From: Actinomyces vulturis
GTDB taxonomy: Bacteria > Actinomycetota > Actinomycetes > Actinomycetales > Actinomycetaceae
Assembly (NCBI RefSeq): GCF_001687305.1
Contig: NZ_KV700386.1
Location: 248,001-312,000 of the forward strand
Reading direction: 5' to 3'
Length of the DNA: 64,000 nt
The notes below the pieces were generated by a model. It made no database searches, had not been told where the DNA came from, and was given only the letters and a program-made list of their open reading frames with translations. Positions 1 through 8,878 of this stretch are shown here, one piece after another (the stretch's first letter is position 1; each line of letters starts with the position of its first letter). The position numbers were made by a program, and so were the translations under genes.

Positions 1-1
1 T

Positions 2-1123
2 CGCTTTTACCAGGGAATGAGAAGCAATGATGTTGATGAACCCACTATTGAGACGGTGTGGACCAATATCGAAAGTTTTGCTCTTTACGGATTTCCTGAG
101 TCACATGCTTTCTCTTTTGCTTATCTCGTCTATACCTCAGCCTGGCTTAAAGTGCATCACCCGGAAGATTTTTATGCCGCCTTGCTCAGCGCACAACCGA
201 TGGGTTTTTGGTCTCCGGCTACCATTGTCTACGACGCTCAACGTCATGGTGTTCGTGTTGCTCCCATCGATATTAATTTTTCTCAGGTGACCGCTCATGT
301 ACGCCAATGCAGCGATAGCGACCATAGGGTCGCTGTGATTGAAGGCGATCAGTTTCAAGAACTTCCATGTTCTGATGATGCTGTTTTTACTCTCCATGTT
401 CATTCAGAGTATGAAGTTCGCCTAGGTCTGGCTTCTGTTCAAGGAATCAGCGTGGATAAAGCAGAAGAAATCATTTGTGAACGCGGCAATAACGGCCCTT
501 TTACTAGCGCAGAAAACCTTGTTGACCGTGTTTCCCTTACCCGTCAAGAAATTGAGGCATTAGCTCATAGTGGAGCCTTGGAATCTTGTGATGGACCACG
601 AAGGAAAAGCCTCTGGAACGCCCAGCATTTAGCAGCAAGAAAAGATCATCCAAACGGTACTCGTTGCTTGCCAGGGCTAGAGATTGATAACAACACGCCT
701 TCACTTCCTTTGATGAGCAACGATGAGCAACGAGTGGCTGATATCCGCTTCAGTGGAGTGACCGTTCGTGGACACGTTATGGGCGCCTACCGAGAGGCAC
801 TGTCCGCTCAAGGAATCGTCTCAACCAATGAAGTAGATCAACACGCACAGCAGCGAATCCGTGTAGCCGGGGTCATTACTCACCGTCAACGCCCTCACAC
901 TAAAACCGGCATGATTTTTTTGAACCTCGAAGATGAACACGGCCTGTTAAATGTCATGTGCCCGGCACCTGTATGGGCTCGCTATAAAACTGTCGGCCTC
1001 ACCTGTGAAGCAATCATTGTGAGAGGAATGGCTCAAAAAGAAGGCGCTGTGGTAGCAGTGATGGCAGAAGTCTTAGAACCTTTGGTGCCTAGGGGAATGA
1101 TTCAAGGGCGCAACTGGTGCTGA
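2..1123 (+). CDS. dnaE2: Error-prone DNA polymerase DnaE2/ImuC, 3' part (start lies outside window)
   Basis: The reading frame is open from base 2, so this is the C-terminal 373 residues of a protein of about 1,000. It holds the end of the C-family polymerase core, with the FPESHAFSFAYLVY and AQPMGFWSP stretches typical of DnaE2/ImuC rather than replicative DnaE. A helix-hairpin-helix segment follows (around VQGISVDKAEEI), then a C-terminal OB-fold (around IRVAGVITHRQRP to the end). In the known family DnaE2 performs SOS-induced translesion synthesis with ImuA' and ImuB. Neither partner is visible here, but they could lie upstream of the window. It converges on the leftward AI-2E transporter gene. 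The 158 bp between them contain nothing I can name. DnaE1 is less likely because of the family-specific motifs. Confidence 0.9.
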   Translation, partial: RFYQGMRSNDVDEPTIETVWTNIESFALYGFPESHAFSFAYLVYTSAWLKVHHPEDFYAALLSAQPMGFWSPATIVYDAQRHGVRVAPIDINFSQVTAHVRQCSDSDHRVAVIEGDQFQELPCSDDAVFTLHVHSEYEVRLGLASVQGISVDKAEEIICERGNNGPFTSAENLVDRVSLTRQEIEALAHSGALESCDGPRRKSLWNAQHLAARKDHPNGTRCLPGLEIDNNTPSLPLMSNDEQRVADIRFSGVTVRGHVMGAYREALSAQGIVSTNEVDQHAQQRIRVAGVITHRQRPHTKTGMIFLNLEDEHGLLNVMCPAPVWARYKTVGLTCEAIIVRGMAQKEGAVVAVMAEVLEPLVPRGMIQGRNWC

Positions 1124-1281
1124 GAGATCACGTAGTCGTGCCCCGGAGTGATGCTGAGTGTCTTTTGAGAATGTAACTGGAGGAAAAGAATTGGCCGTGT
1201 CTGTCGTGGAGCAGTGGTAGTCACAAGGGTCACCGACAAGATGACGTATTGATGAACCATGCCGACATATGCACCTAGGAT

Positions 1282-2622
1282 TTAGTTGTCTAGCGCAACA
1301 ACTTCCTCGTCTTCAGATAACGGTGGCTGTGTAGCGGATAGATCTTCCTCGTCATTTTCATTCTCATCGGAACGTTCATAACTAGGAAGTTCGCCCTGAA
1401 GGGGAGCATCTTTTTCGTGAAGTTCGGAGTAAACAGACCACGTTACTCCAACGATTGGAACGGCAATCACTGCCCCTAAGAGTCCTGCAGCGAAGGTGCC
1501 AATAGCTACGGCAATACCGACCACAGCAGGATGGAGACTTACCTGGCGGCCCATGATCAGCGGTTGAAGGATATGACCCTCGATTTGACCAATGCCGGCA
1601 ACACCTAAGCACACCACAATCATGGTCACCACACCCCCAGTGGCTAGCCCAACCATCATGGCTACCAGCATGGCCAAGGGGGCACCCACCATGGGGATGA
1701 AAGCGCCGATAAAAACAAGCACGCCAAGTGGGGCAGCAAGCGGCACATGAATGATCTGCAGGAAGATCCCTGCCAACATACCGTCGGTTAATGCAACAAT
1801 GACTGTTCCGCGAGCGTAGGCGGAGAAGGTGTACCAGCCGGCGCCAGCAGCACGGTGAACAGACTGACGTAGGTGTGCCGGAAGTTCATTGAGGAACCAG
1901 CGCCACATATCGCTGCCAGAAGCGAGGAAAAAGATTGTCGTGAATAAAGCCAAAGCAAGCACGGTGAAAATAACCACCACGGTACCGGCATTGTTGAGGA
2001 CTTCACCAGCGAGGGTAGGGGCGTTAGTGCGTAGGTACTGTTGGCCTTTGATTGTTAGTTCGTCAATCTGCTGAGATAACTGAGCTTGCGTAAGGTGAAT
2101 GGGTAAGGGGCCATTTTCAACAAAATCGACAATGGTGTTGACACCTGTCGAGAACTGTTCAGCTAGGTCGTTCCATTGTGTACGTACTGAATCTACAACG
2201 TAGTAAATCAGAGCACCGACTACGGCAACAGCGGTTAAGAGCGCTAAGAATGTGGCAGGGTAACGGGGCATGATTTTGGCATAGAAGTTCACCACTGGTA
2301 GCAAAATAGCGGTGAAAACGAAAGCCAAGAACACTCCGATGAATACGGGGATTACCTTGGAAGTGGCGAATACGACGCATGCAATGATGATGAGTATGCC
2401 GAGGAGTAGCCATGCGCCTAGGCCCGCACGAATAAGCCAAGCGGGAAGTAAACTAGCTACCGATTCGCGTTCGGGTTCATTGTGAGGAACTGGAGTAAAA
2501 ACCACCTGATCATCGTCATCAGGGGAGTAACGCCGTTCCGTGCGTTCAGTCCATGCGGCTTTCAGCGAGGACCAGCGGTTTCGAGTCTTATCTCGAGCGG
2601 TGGTAGGTGTCAACGTGTTCAT
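1282..2622 (-). CDS. AI-2E family transporter (PF01594 permease)
   Basis: This is a 446-residue polytopic membrane protein. About 70 hydrophilic N-terminal residues precede two transmembrane segments (around WLLLGILIIIACVVFA and IPVFIGVFLAFVF), a third helix and a soluble amphipathic region. A cluster of helices with the family's G/P-rich stretch (VLVFIGAFIPMVGAPLA) follows. The last 50 residues are strongly acidic and probably cytosolic. Family members include TqsA/YdiK and sodium-proton or autoinducer exporters, so the substrate cannot be read from sequence. Its ATG overlaps the stop of the HAD phosphatase gene by four bases (ATGA), so the two are translationally coupled. Confidence 0.88.
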   Translation of the reverse strand: MNTLTPTTARDKTRNRWSSLKAAWTERTERRYSPDDDDQVVFTPVPHNEPERESVASLLPAWLIRAGLGAWLLLGILIIIACVVFATSKVIPVFIGVFLAFVFTAILLPVVNFYAKIMPRYPATFLALLTAVAVVGALIYYVVDSVRTQWNDLAEQFSTGVNTIVDFVENGPLPIHLTQAQLSQQIDELTIKGQQYLRTNAPTLAGEVLNNAGTVVVIFTVLALALFTTIFFLASGSDMWRWFLNELPAHLRQSVHRAAGAGWYTFSAYARGTVIVALTDGMLAGIFLQIIHVPLAAPLGVLVFIGAFIPMVGAPLAMLVAMMVGLATGGVVTMIVVCLGVAGIGQIEGHILQPLIMGRQVSLHPAVVGIAVAIGTFAAGLLGAVIAVPIVGVTWSVYSELHEKDAPLQGELPSYERSDENENDEEDLSATQPPLSEDEEVVALDN

Positions 2623-3320
2623 GCGTGAAGATCGATTCCCAAAAGAATGCCGAGGTCCCGCGGGGTGGGGGCTAAGTAGGTTGCGTCTTGCAACTCTATG
2701 TCGTCACCGTATCCCCACAACACACCGATGCTGGAGATTTCACAGGTGTGTGCTCCAGAGACATCATGGTGGCGGTCGCCGATATGTGCAACACGGGAGG
2801 TATCGGCGCCAGCGTTTTCAAGTGCTTGAATAGCACGCTTGATGACACCAGACTTTTCTGCTCCACCTGGCTGTTCTATAGCACCGGATATAACAGTGAA
2901 GTACTTAGCTAGACCGATATGCTCGAGGACTTTTTGAGCCATTGGCTGAGATTTGCTTGTCGCCAGTGCTTGGGGGACGCCGTGGTGATGGAGTTGTTTA
3001 ATGATGGAGGAAACTCCGCTGTAGAGCTCAACTTCATACATACGTGGCACGTAGTAGGAGCGATATCGAATGATCGCTTCGTCAATCTTCTCGGGGGAGA
3101 GATGGGCGAATTGGCTGAAGCCTTCGCTCAGAGGCGGACCCACAAAGCGCATCAGTTCAGAGGTGCTTTGTTCTTCAACACCGAAGTCCTTCAATGTAGC
3201 GGCCATGCAGTCAATGATGACGGGCGCGGAATCGGTGATGGTTCCGTCGAGGTCCCATAAGACCGCGGTGGGTGCGGGCGAGATTGTTGTGATTTCTTGT
3301 CCGGCGTGAAGAAGCGACAT
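2619..3320 (-). CDS. HAD-superfamily phosphatase, phosphoglycolate phosphatase-like
   Basis: This 233-residue protein has the HAD motifs in order: motif I VLWDLDGTITDS with nucleophile and acid aspartates near residues 23-25, motif II Thr/Ser in ALATSKSQ, a lysine around KSGVIKRA, and motif IV GDRHHD. A helical cap domain lies between motif I and motif II, which places it in the Gph/PpaX/beta-phosphoglucomutase subfamily. The likely substrate is a small phosphorylated metabolite such as 2-phosphoglycolate or pyrophosphate, but this cannot be decided from motifs. It is the first gene of a two-gene leftward operon with the AI-2E transporter. It is divergent from the mutarotase gene across 59 bp. 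Confidence 0.88.
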   Translation of the reverse strand: MSLLHAGQEITTISPAPTAVLWDLDGTITDSAPVIIDCMAATLKDFGVEEQSTSELMRFVGPPLSEGFSQFAHLSPEKIDEAIIRYRSYYVPRMYEVELYSGVSSIIKQLHHHGVPQALATSKSQPMAQKVLEHIGLAKYFTVISGAIEQPGGAEKSGVIKRAIQALENAGADTSRVAHIGDRHHDVSGAHTCEISSIGVLWGYGDDIELQDATYLAPTPRDLGILLGIDLHA

Positions 3321-3379
3321 GTCTTAAGACTACCGTCAAGAGTCCTGCGTGATTAACTCTGCCCTTATACGGTAGAGGC

Positions 3380-4276
3380 ATGGATATTCGCCTCCCGGAC
3401 TTTTCCCATCTTGATTTGTCAGTTCTTCGTCCCGGTATTGCTTTGCCGAAAACAGCAGTGCTGAGTCCCGGGTGTGGTGGGCAGATGCGTGTGTTGATCG
3501 ATGCGCCCGCTGCGAGCGGTGAAATTTATTTATTTGGTGCCACGGTGACAAGTTGGCGCCCTCAAGGTGGTAAGGAAGTGATCTTCACGTCTCGACAAGC
3601 TGTGTTTAATGGTCACACGCCGATTCGTGGTGGTATTCCGCTTTGTTTGCCTTGGTTTGGTCGTGGAGTAGACGGCGAGCACGCTCCGTCTCATGGGTGG
3701 GCACGTTCGCAGATGTGGACTTTGCGGAGCGTTAGTGCCACCTCTGAAGGCGGTGTACGCGTTGTTCTCGAACTGGAGCATGACAGCCTTGTTGTGCTTT
3801 ATGAGGCAGACTTTGGTAGCAAACTGACGACGTCGTTAAGCATTCGTAACACTGCGGGTGAAACTGTTTTGTGTGAAGCGGCGATGCACACCTATCTTCG
3901 CGTTCATGACATCACTGCGGTGGAGATTTCCGGTATTGGCAATGCGCCGTATATCGATGGTCCTACGGGGGATCGGGGGACTTTAGGGCCTTTGCCTCTA
4001 CGTTTTACCGGTAGTTATGACCGCATTATTGATACTGATGGCCCTATTGAAGTAAGCGATCCCGGCTTTGAGCGAACTATTGTGGTTAGTAAGTGTCAAG
4101 CACCTCAAAGCATTATTTGGAATCCTTGGAGCACTCTTGCTCAGGGATTAGCCGATATGGCTGACGACGAATTTGCTTCCATGGTGTGTGTCGAAAGTGC
4201 TCGCGTTCGTCATGATGCTGTGAAGTTGGCGCAGGGTGAGTCGATGTCATTGAGTCAAACACTAAGCATTCGCTGA
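3380..4276 (+). CDS. D-hexose-6-phosphate mutarotase (aldose-1-epimerase family)
   Basis: The 298-residue product matches the YeaD/YMR099c type of the galactose mutarotase superfamily. It has GATVTSWRP near the N-terminus, PIRGGIPLCLPWFG, the basic HGWARSQMW segment containing the catalytic histidine, EAAMHTYLRVHD, and WNPW near the end. Known members interconvert the alpha and beta anomers of glucose-6-phosphate and related sugar phosphates. This fits a genome region with zwf, pgl and gnd a few kilobases away, but they are not in one operon. The start ATG lies 59 bp from the divergent HAD start. Confidence 0.88.
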   Translation: MDIRLPDFSHLDLSVLRPGIALPKTAVLSPGCGGQMRVLIDAPAASGEIYLFGATVTSWRPQGGKEVIFTSRQAVFNGHTPIRGGIPLCLPWFGRGVDGEHAPSHGWARSQMWTLRSVSATSEGGVRVVLELEHDSLVVLYEADFGSKLTTSLSIRNTAGETVLCEAAMHTYLRVHDITAVEISGIGNAPYIDGPTGDRGTLGPLPLRFTGSYDRIIDTDGPIEVSDPGFERTIVVSKCQAPQSIIWNPWSTLAQGLADMADDEFASMVCVESARVRHDAVKLAQGESMSLSQTLSIR

Positions 4277-4379
4277 TGTGAGGTGATGCACAGTGGATTG
4301 AGTTGGTGTTTGATGCTCCTCTCGTGCTAAGTTTCTCTGCGTCGCCAATGTGAGAGCGTTGGAGCAACAACTCAATAAA

Positions 4380-4467
4380 GTCCGAGTGGCGGAATAGGTA
4401 GACGCGCTAGCTTGAGGTGCTAGTGCCTAATTAAACGGGCGTGGGGGTTCAAGTCCCCCCTCGGACA
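4380..4467 (+). tRNA. tRNA-Leu (anticodon GAG)
   Basis: An 88-nt class II tRNA cloverleaf. The acceptor stem GTCCGAG (4380-4386) pairs with CTCGGAC (4460-4466), with discriminator A at 4467. The anticodon stem GCTAGC/GCTAGT encloses TTGAGGT, with anticodon GAG at 4414-4416. A long variable arm follows, then a T arm GGGGG-TTCAAGT-CCCCC. It should decode CUC/CUU leucine codons. The 3' CCA is not encoded. Confidence 0.97.
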
Positions 4468-4475
4468 CTTCTAAG

Positions 4476-4511
4476 AAATCGAGATGAGCAATATGCTCAC
4501 CTCGATTTTTT
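4476..4511 (+). terminator. Rho-independent terminator after tRNA-Leu
   Basis: The inverted repeat AAATCGAG-A-TGAGCA / TGCTCA-C-CTCGATTT closes on a three-base loop and ends in a run of six T, nine bases after the tRNA discriminator. Confidence 0.9.
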
Positions 4512-4676
4512 ATTGTGTGAGTGGTACGTGACTCTTACGAGAACCGCTTTAAGATTTTCCCAAAATGGGGAATTATCGTCGTAGAAACGGAAATGATGAC
4601 GAGTCGGTTTCGGTGCCTGCTCGATTTGGTGTTTTAGGTAGTGAACTGGGTTATTCTTGTCATTTTGCTCCGTATG

Positions 4677-5081
4677 TTAATCCGTGCGCTGGCGATCAAT
4701 TGAACTGAAGCCACGCAAACGGTCGAGTTCACGACGTTCCTTTTTGGTGGGGCGCCCGGCACCACGAGGGCGAATAATCGCGGCGGGTGCTTCTAAAGGT
4801 GACGGCTTAGGTGCACTTCGATCGATATAACATTCCTGAGCGCGGGGAGCACTGACACGCTTAGCCAGGAGCCCAGTCACTTCAAGAATTCGATCGAAGC
4901 CGTCAACACGGTAACGCACGGTGTCCCCGATGCTGACCGGTGAGGCAGGTTTGACTGGTTCGCCGTTAATACGGACATGTCCGGCTTTGCAGGCAGCCGT
5001 AGCTAAGGAGCGCGACTTCACTTGGCGAACACTCCACAACCACACATCGATACGTACTTTATTTTGGGTGTGATTAGTCAT
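4677..5081 (-). CDS. S4-domain RNA-binding protein, Hsp15/RqcP-like
   Basis: This is a 134-residue protein. Residues 8-70 form an S4 RNA-binding domain (VRIDVWLWSVRQVKSRSLA, then GHVRINGEPVKPASPVSIGDTV). A basic C-terminal tail (RPRGAGRPTKKERRELDRLRGF) matches the Hsp15 (HslR) pattern. Family members bind 50S-peptidyl-tRNA complexes from stalled ribosomes. The start ATG overlaps the 3' end of the HNH nuclease gene by eight bases, so translation is probably coupled even though the functions look unrelated. Confidence 0.85.
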   Translation of the reverse strand: MTNHTQNKVRIDVWLWSVRQVKSRSLATAACKAGHVRINGEPVKPASPVSIGDTVRYRVDGFDRILEVTGLLAKRVSAPRAQECYIDRSAPKPSPLEAPAAIIRPRGAGRPTKKERRELDRLRGFSSIDRQRTD

Positions 5082-6192
5082 CTTTTCTCCAATGCTTCAT
5101 GTGGCGTGGTGTAGTGCGTGATGATGCTGGGGTAGGCATGGGAGGGGTGAACTGGGCGTATGGGGCGCGACGTACATGTTCTCTTTTATGTTTTTTCTTC
5201 TTTGCTCGTCCGTGATGAAGAATCCATACCCCTACCGCAACAAGTAGAACGAGCCAGGGGAAACGGAAAACAAATCGGATGATGACGTAGAGAACTCTGC
5301 CGATAATACGTAGCGCGCCCCACGCTGCTTGCCCTGAGCTGGCCACGCCGTTTCCCCCTGAAGAACAGTCCCTCAAGGTGGATTTCAGTGCAGCGCGATC
5401 AGCATCGGGCAAACCTAGGTCATAGGCATGAACCACAGAGACGAAACGTAGGGCATAGTCGCACCGGTATTCATCATGCGGAGGCCACCACCCTGGCCCT
5501 CCTTGGGGATCCCAGGTGCCGGTGGGAGTGGAGCCAATAGGGCCTGTGGCAGGCCCACTAGCACCCTTGTCCTGGTTCGCTTGGCCCTTAACCGCTAATA
5601 GGTTGAGTGGGTCGTTGGCGATCTCGAGACGAGTCTGTGCATCCCACTGCCAACCGCCATGTGCCCAGACGTAGTTCAGTGGAACAACATGGTCAATCTG
5701 GACAGCGTCGGAGGAGTCTTTCCCCTTAGTGAACTCCACAACCTCCCCCGTATACGGGTCGATTAGGGTGCCGCCCCAGACAGTAGCCATAGGGCAACGG
5801 CGGGTAGAGCCTCGTGGCGATTGTCCTTGTGCTTGAATACCAGGATCGGGGGAGTAATCCAGATCGATAAGATCACGCGCCAGAATGTCATCGCGAGTGT
5901 CACATCCGTTGTGATCAACATCTTCCCAGGATGGGCCAAACCAACCTTCACGACCACCTGGATGCCATGAGGTAGGTGCAGGGGAATCCGGTGGCAGAGA
6001 ATCAAGAGCGGACAAGGCATCGTCGATACTTAATATCCCGTCATCAGGATTGTGAATATCGGCAATATGAAGATGGGTAGCCTGCGGAGAGGTGGCAGAA
6101 AAAGCTAGTGCAGGGCTCAGAACAACACTAGCCAAACTAAGAATCATGGCTACCACACCAAGGGCGGGACGCATCGGGCGCAGTATGGTCAT
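5074..6192 (-). CDS. Membrane-anchored extracellular HNH (GmrSD/DUF1524-type) nuclease
   Basis: I place the start at 6192 because AAAGGA lies six bases before that ATG. This gives 372 residues. A signal peptide (GVVAMILSLASVVLSPALAFSA) is followed by a secreted domain with DHVVPLNYVWAHGG, NDPLNLLAVKGQANQDKG and a final CDYALRFVSVV helix. That order is typical of the DUF1524/GmrSD-C HNH nuclease of actinobacterial secreted proteins. Unusually, residues around 305-330 form a second hydrophobic helix (IIRFVFRFPWLVLLVAVGVWIL). A lysine-rich cytosolic tail (KKKKHKREH) follows, so the nuclease should sit on the outer face of the membrane. Host for DNA uptake, nutrient scavenging or defence is unknown. 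Confidence 0.82.
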   Translation of the reverse strand: MTILRPMRPALGVVAMILSLASVVLSPALAFSATSPQATHLHIADIHNPDDGILSIDDALSALDSLPPDSPAPTSWHPGGREGWFGPSWEDVDHNGCDTRDDILARDLIDLDYSPDPGIQAQGQSPRGSTRRCPMATVWGGTLIDPYTGEVVEFTKGKDSSDAVQIDHVVPLNYVWAHGGWQWDAQTRLEIANDPLNLLAVKGQANQDKGASGPATGPIGSTPTGTWDPQGGPGWWPPHDEYRCDYALRFVSVVHAYDLGLPDADRAALKSTLRDCSSGGNGVASSGQAAWGALRIIGRVLYVIIRFVFRFPWLVLLVAVGVWILHHGRAKKKKHKREHVRRAPYAQFTPPMPTPASSRTTPRHMKHWRKDD

Positions 6193-6395
6193 TACGCGTC
6201 CTTTCATGAGTTCATGTGATACGTCGTAACTTCGCTGACATATTGTTGCGGTCACGACGCCGTCCGGTTACCTGGTCTTATATGCCTCACCTATTTTGTG
6301 ACTAGGGAAACGAAGCAGGTAGTCGTGACCAGAGTGGCACGGGATGTGACGAAGGAGCAAACGAGAATCCACAAGAAATATGGGACTATAAACCT

Positions 6396-6980
6396 ATGAC
6401 AGATACGGCCCTACATACGACCCTAGACGTCTCTGCCCATCAGCCTGATGAGGTTTACCGCATTCTTATGAGCATTATCGTCCCACGCCCGGTGGCCTGG
6501 GTCTCAACTTGCTCTGCTGATGGCGTTAATAATCTCGCACCCTATGGATGGTTCGGTGCTGTCTCCGGTCAACCGCCGATTGTTCACTTCACCTCACGTG
6601 CTCCCAAAGACTCATGGCGTAATGCCAATGAAACGGGGAGTTTTGTTATCAATATTGCTGACGCTCCGCTGCGCCAGGCATTGATGGTCACCAGCCAAGA
6701 CGTGCCGGCGCAAGTCGATGAAAGTGAACTGGCAGGAGTTACCTTGATTCAGAGTGATGAAGTCAGCGCTCCTCGTGTTCAGGAAGCCCCTATTAGTCTT
6801 GAATGCGTCACCCACTCGACTCACCCTATTGGTGAATCCATTATGACGTTCGGAACCGTGGTACGCATGCATATTCGTCCTGACATTCTCGGTGCAGATG
6901 GCCTTGTCGATGCTGAAGCTCTTAACCCGTTAGCCAAACTTGGTGGAACTGGCTGGAGCAGTGTGGCCCCGCTGCAGTAA
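6396..6980 (+). CDS. Flavin reductase-like domain protein (FMN-binding split barrel)
   Basis: The 194-residue product matches the flavin reductase-like family (PF01613, DIM6/NTAB group). It begins with the conserved YRILMSIIVPRPVAWVST, then NNLAPYGWFGAVSGQPPIVHFTS and KDSWRNANETGSFVIN. Those loops bind FMN in the split barrel. Members either reduce flavin for a partner monooxygenase or act on unknown substrates. No partner monooxygenase is next to it. It is monocistronic and ends at a strong bidirectional hairpin shared with pgl. Confidence 0.85.
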   Translation: MTDTALHTTLDVSAHQPDEVYRILMSIIVPRPVAWVSTCSADGVNNLAPYGWFGAVSGQPPIVHFTSRAPKDSWRNANETGSFVINIADAPLRQALMVTSQDVPAQVDESELAGVTLIQSDEVSAPRVQEAPISLECVTHSTHPIGESIMTFGTVVRMHIRPDILGADGLVDAEALNPLAKLGGTGWSSVAPLQ

Positions 6981-7000
6981 GAAGTATGCACTTTCTCATT

Positions 7001-7039
7001 ACAAACCGCCCCGAGCGATAGGCGCTCGGGGCGGTTTGT
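7001..7039. terminator. Bidirectional hairpin terminator between flavin reductase and pgl
   Basis: A perfect 17-bp inverted repeat (ACAAACCGCCCCGAGCG and its complement) with a five-base loop lies between two convergent genes. It has short T/A ends on each side, as expected for a terminator used from both directions. Confidence 0.85.
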
Positions 7040-7061
7040 GTGATGGGCTGATGTCAGTAAA

Positions 7062-7901
7062 TTAAGCCCAACGGTGAGAAGACACAGAAGTTGAGCGAAT
7101 GGCATGAGGAATCTCGATGCTGGCAGTTTCGTCAACATACCAACTTGTGGAACGCAGACCACGAGCACAGGAACCAGGCCAGGTTGCAGGATCTACATGA
7201 GTTAGGCATTGGCCTACGGCATACGCCTTATCGTGGCCGCCAGCCAGCACCATGACGTGGCGGGCTGACTGAATGACAGGGAAGGTCAATGACACGCGTT
7301 CAGCTGGAGGCTTGGGCGAATGGTGAACTGGAATAACCGAGCCTTGAATGACGCATGCGTCGGGATGTGAGGGGAAGAGGCTGGCAATATGCCCATCAGG
7401 CCCCAGACCCACATGGAGTACATCGCATAGTCCATCACGCGGACCAGAGGTTGCGAACTCCTCATCGTAACGTGAGGCTGCTTCTTCAACCGTAGACACA
7501 CTGTCCGGACCTAATACGCGGTGGCAGTTCGCCTCCGGAACACCTGAGCGCAGCAATGCATCAGCCAGATTATCATTGCGATCCTTATGGCCAGCAGGAA
7601 CAAAGCGCTCGTCACCGAACCACAGATGAATACGAGCAAAATCTTTAATCCGAACTCCAGCAACCTCTAATGATGCTGGGAGCACACTGCATACGGCTGC
7701 TCCGCCGCGTCCACCGGTAAGAACCAGGTGAACTTCGTCGCGACGTGTTAGGTAATCAGCCAGCAATGTCGCTGTATCGGAGGCGGCAGAGCGAGCAGCA
7801 GCGTTTAAATCCTCACGAACAACCACGCGAGGCATCGGGCGTGCCTCAACATTTGAAATGACGGCCGTAGTCCACAGGGCTGATTCATTCCAGGCTGGCA
7901 T
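7062..7901 (-). CDS. pgl: 6-phosphogluconolactonase
   Basis: This 279-residue DevB/SOL-type lactonase hydrolyses 6-phosphogluconolactone to 6-phosphogluconate in the oxidative pentose phosphate pathway. Visible motifs are VHLVLTGGRGG (phosphate loop, about residue 60), RIHLWFGDERFVP, HVGLGPDGHIASLFPSHP and VSLTFPVIQSARHVMVLAGG. The start two bases after the opcA stop is the longest. A shorter start at MPRVVVREDL (residue 23) would also give a complete domain. It is the last gene of the leftward zwf-opcA-pgl operon. Confidence 0.93.
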   Translation of the reverse strand: MPAWNESALWTTAVISNVEARPMPRVVVREDLNAAARSAASDTATLLADYLTRRDEVHLVLTGGRGGAAVCSVLPASLEVAGVRIKDFARIHLWFGDERFVPAGHKDRNDNLADALLRSGVPEANCHRVLGPDSVSTVEEAASRYDEEFATSGPRDGLCDVLHVGLGPDGHIASLFPSHPDACVIQGSVIPVHHSPKPPAERVSLTFPVIQSARHVMVLAGGHDKAYAVGQCLTHVDPATWPGSCARGLRSTSWYVDETASIEIPHAIRSTSVSSHRWA

Positions 7902-7903
7902 CT

Positions 7904-8878
7904 TTACTCACCGTCCGTTGAGTTCAATGGCTCATTGAGAACAGATGCGAGAACTTCTTGGTACACCAGGTCAGGGCCCAAGCGTCGGAGTTCTTCGTTC
8001 ATTGTGGTCACCGGCTCACGACGTTCCATGGTGACGATCTGTGGTTCGTTGCTGCCGGGACGCTCCACAGTAACGCGGTCAGCGTCATGACGGCGGATCA
8101 CAATGTTTGCTTCACCGATGCGAGCCGAAATATGTCCGATGCCTACTGCGTCGTTATCTTCCACATGGGTCACTGGAACGCCCAGGTAACGTCGTAGCCA
8201 TGCTGCCATGAGAAGCACGGAGGCATTATCGGAGCGACCGGCAACCTCAACGTGTTCGATGGTGCGAGCGCGAGCGGCATTATCGAGACTACTGGCAACA
8301 ATGGCACGCCACAGGGTAATACGTGTCCAGGCAAGGTCAATATCACCGGGAGCGTGTTGTGGAGCCAAGTCCAGAAGAGCCTTAGCAGGATTTTCCAGAG
8401 CGGGAGTATTGGTGATACGCACGCGGGCCAGTGAACCCAATGGAGAGGCTGAAGGTTTCTTGGGACAATTAGCCGGCCACCACACCACCACAGGAACGTC
8501 GGGAAGGAGGAAGGGAACCACAAGTGTGTCCGTGTGAGTAGCTGCTTGGCCATGAGGCATTAAGACAATGGTTTCTCCAGCGCCGGCATCATGCCCCACA
8601 CGAATCTGCGCATCGAGATAGCCGCAGTTATCGGTGCAATCAGAGGAATCTGTCGGAGCCTCATCGCTGTGGCGACCCGCCTCGTCAGTAATCACACAGA
8701 CGATACGGCAGGGATGGTCGCGGCTGGCACCGTGTGCTGCTTCTAGAGCGGCTTCAGCATGTTCACTTGTGGTATCGATGATCAGCGTGAGCACACGAGA
8801 AGAACCGCGCGCGGCTTCCTCCTGAAGGAGGGCTTCTTCAATATCTTCAGTGGTGGTGGCGTGCAGTTCGGTAATCAT
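7904..8878 (-). CDS. opcA: Glucose-6-phosphate dehydrogenase assembly protein OpcA
   Basis: This is the actinobacterial/cyanobacterial OpcA family, which activates or assembles glucose-6-phosphate dehydrogenase. The 324-residue protein has the typical central VVVWWPANCPKK segment, ITNTPAL, DLAWTRITLWRAIVA and the C-terminal NEELRRLGPDLVYQEVL. I chose the ATG at 8878, which overlaps the zwf stop as ATGA. An upstream in-frame ATG at 8890 would add MEAL and is less likely. Its place between zwf and pgl agrees with its role. Confidence 0.93.
   Translation of the reverse strand: MITELHATTTEDIEEALLQEEAARGSSRVLTLIIDTTSEHAEAALEAAHGASRDHPCRIVCVITDEAGRHSDEAPTDSSDCTDNCGYLDAQIRVGHDAGAGETIVLMPHGQAATHTDTLVVPFLLPDVPVVVWWPANCPKKPSASPLGSLARVRITNTPALENPAKALLDLAPQHAPGDIDLAWTRITLWRAIVASSLDNAARARTIEHVEVAGRSDNASVLLMAAWLRRYLGVPVTHVEDNDAVGIGHISARIGEANIVIRRHDADRVTVERPGSNEPQIVTMERREPVTTMNEELRRLGPDLVYQEVLASVLNEPLNSTDGE

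Noticed and set aside
1124-1281. GGAGGAAAAGAATTGG after dnaE2 as a gene start
   Set aside because: The ribosome-binding site is good, but the TTG frame stops after nine codons.
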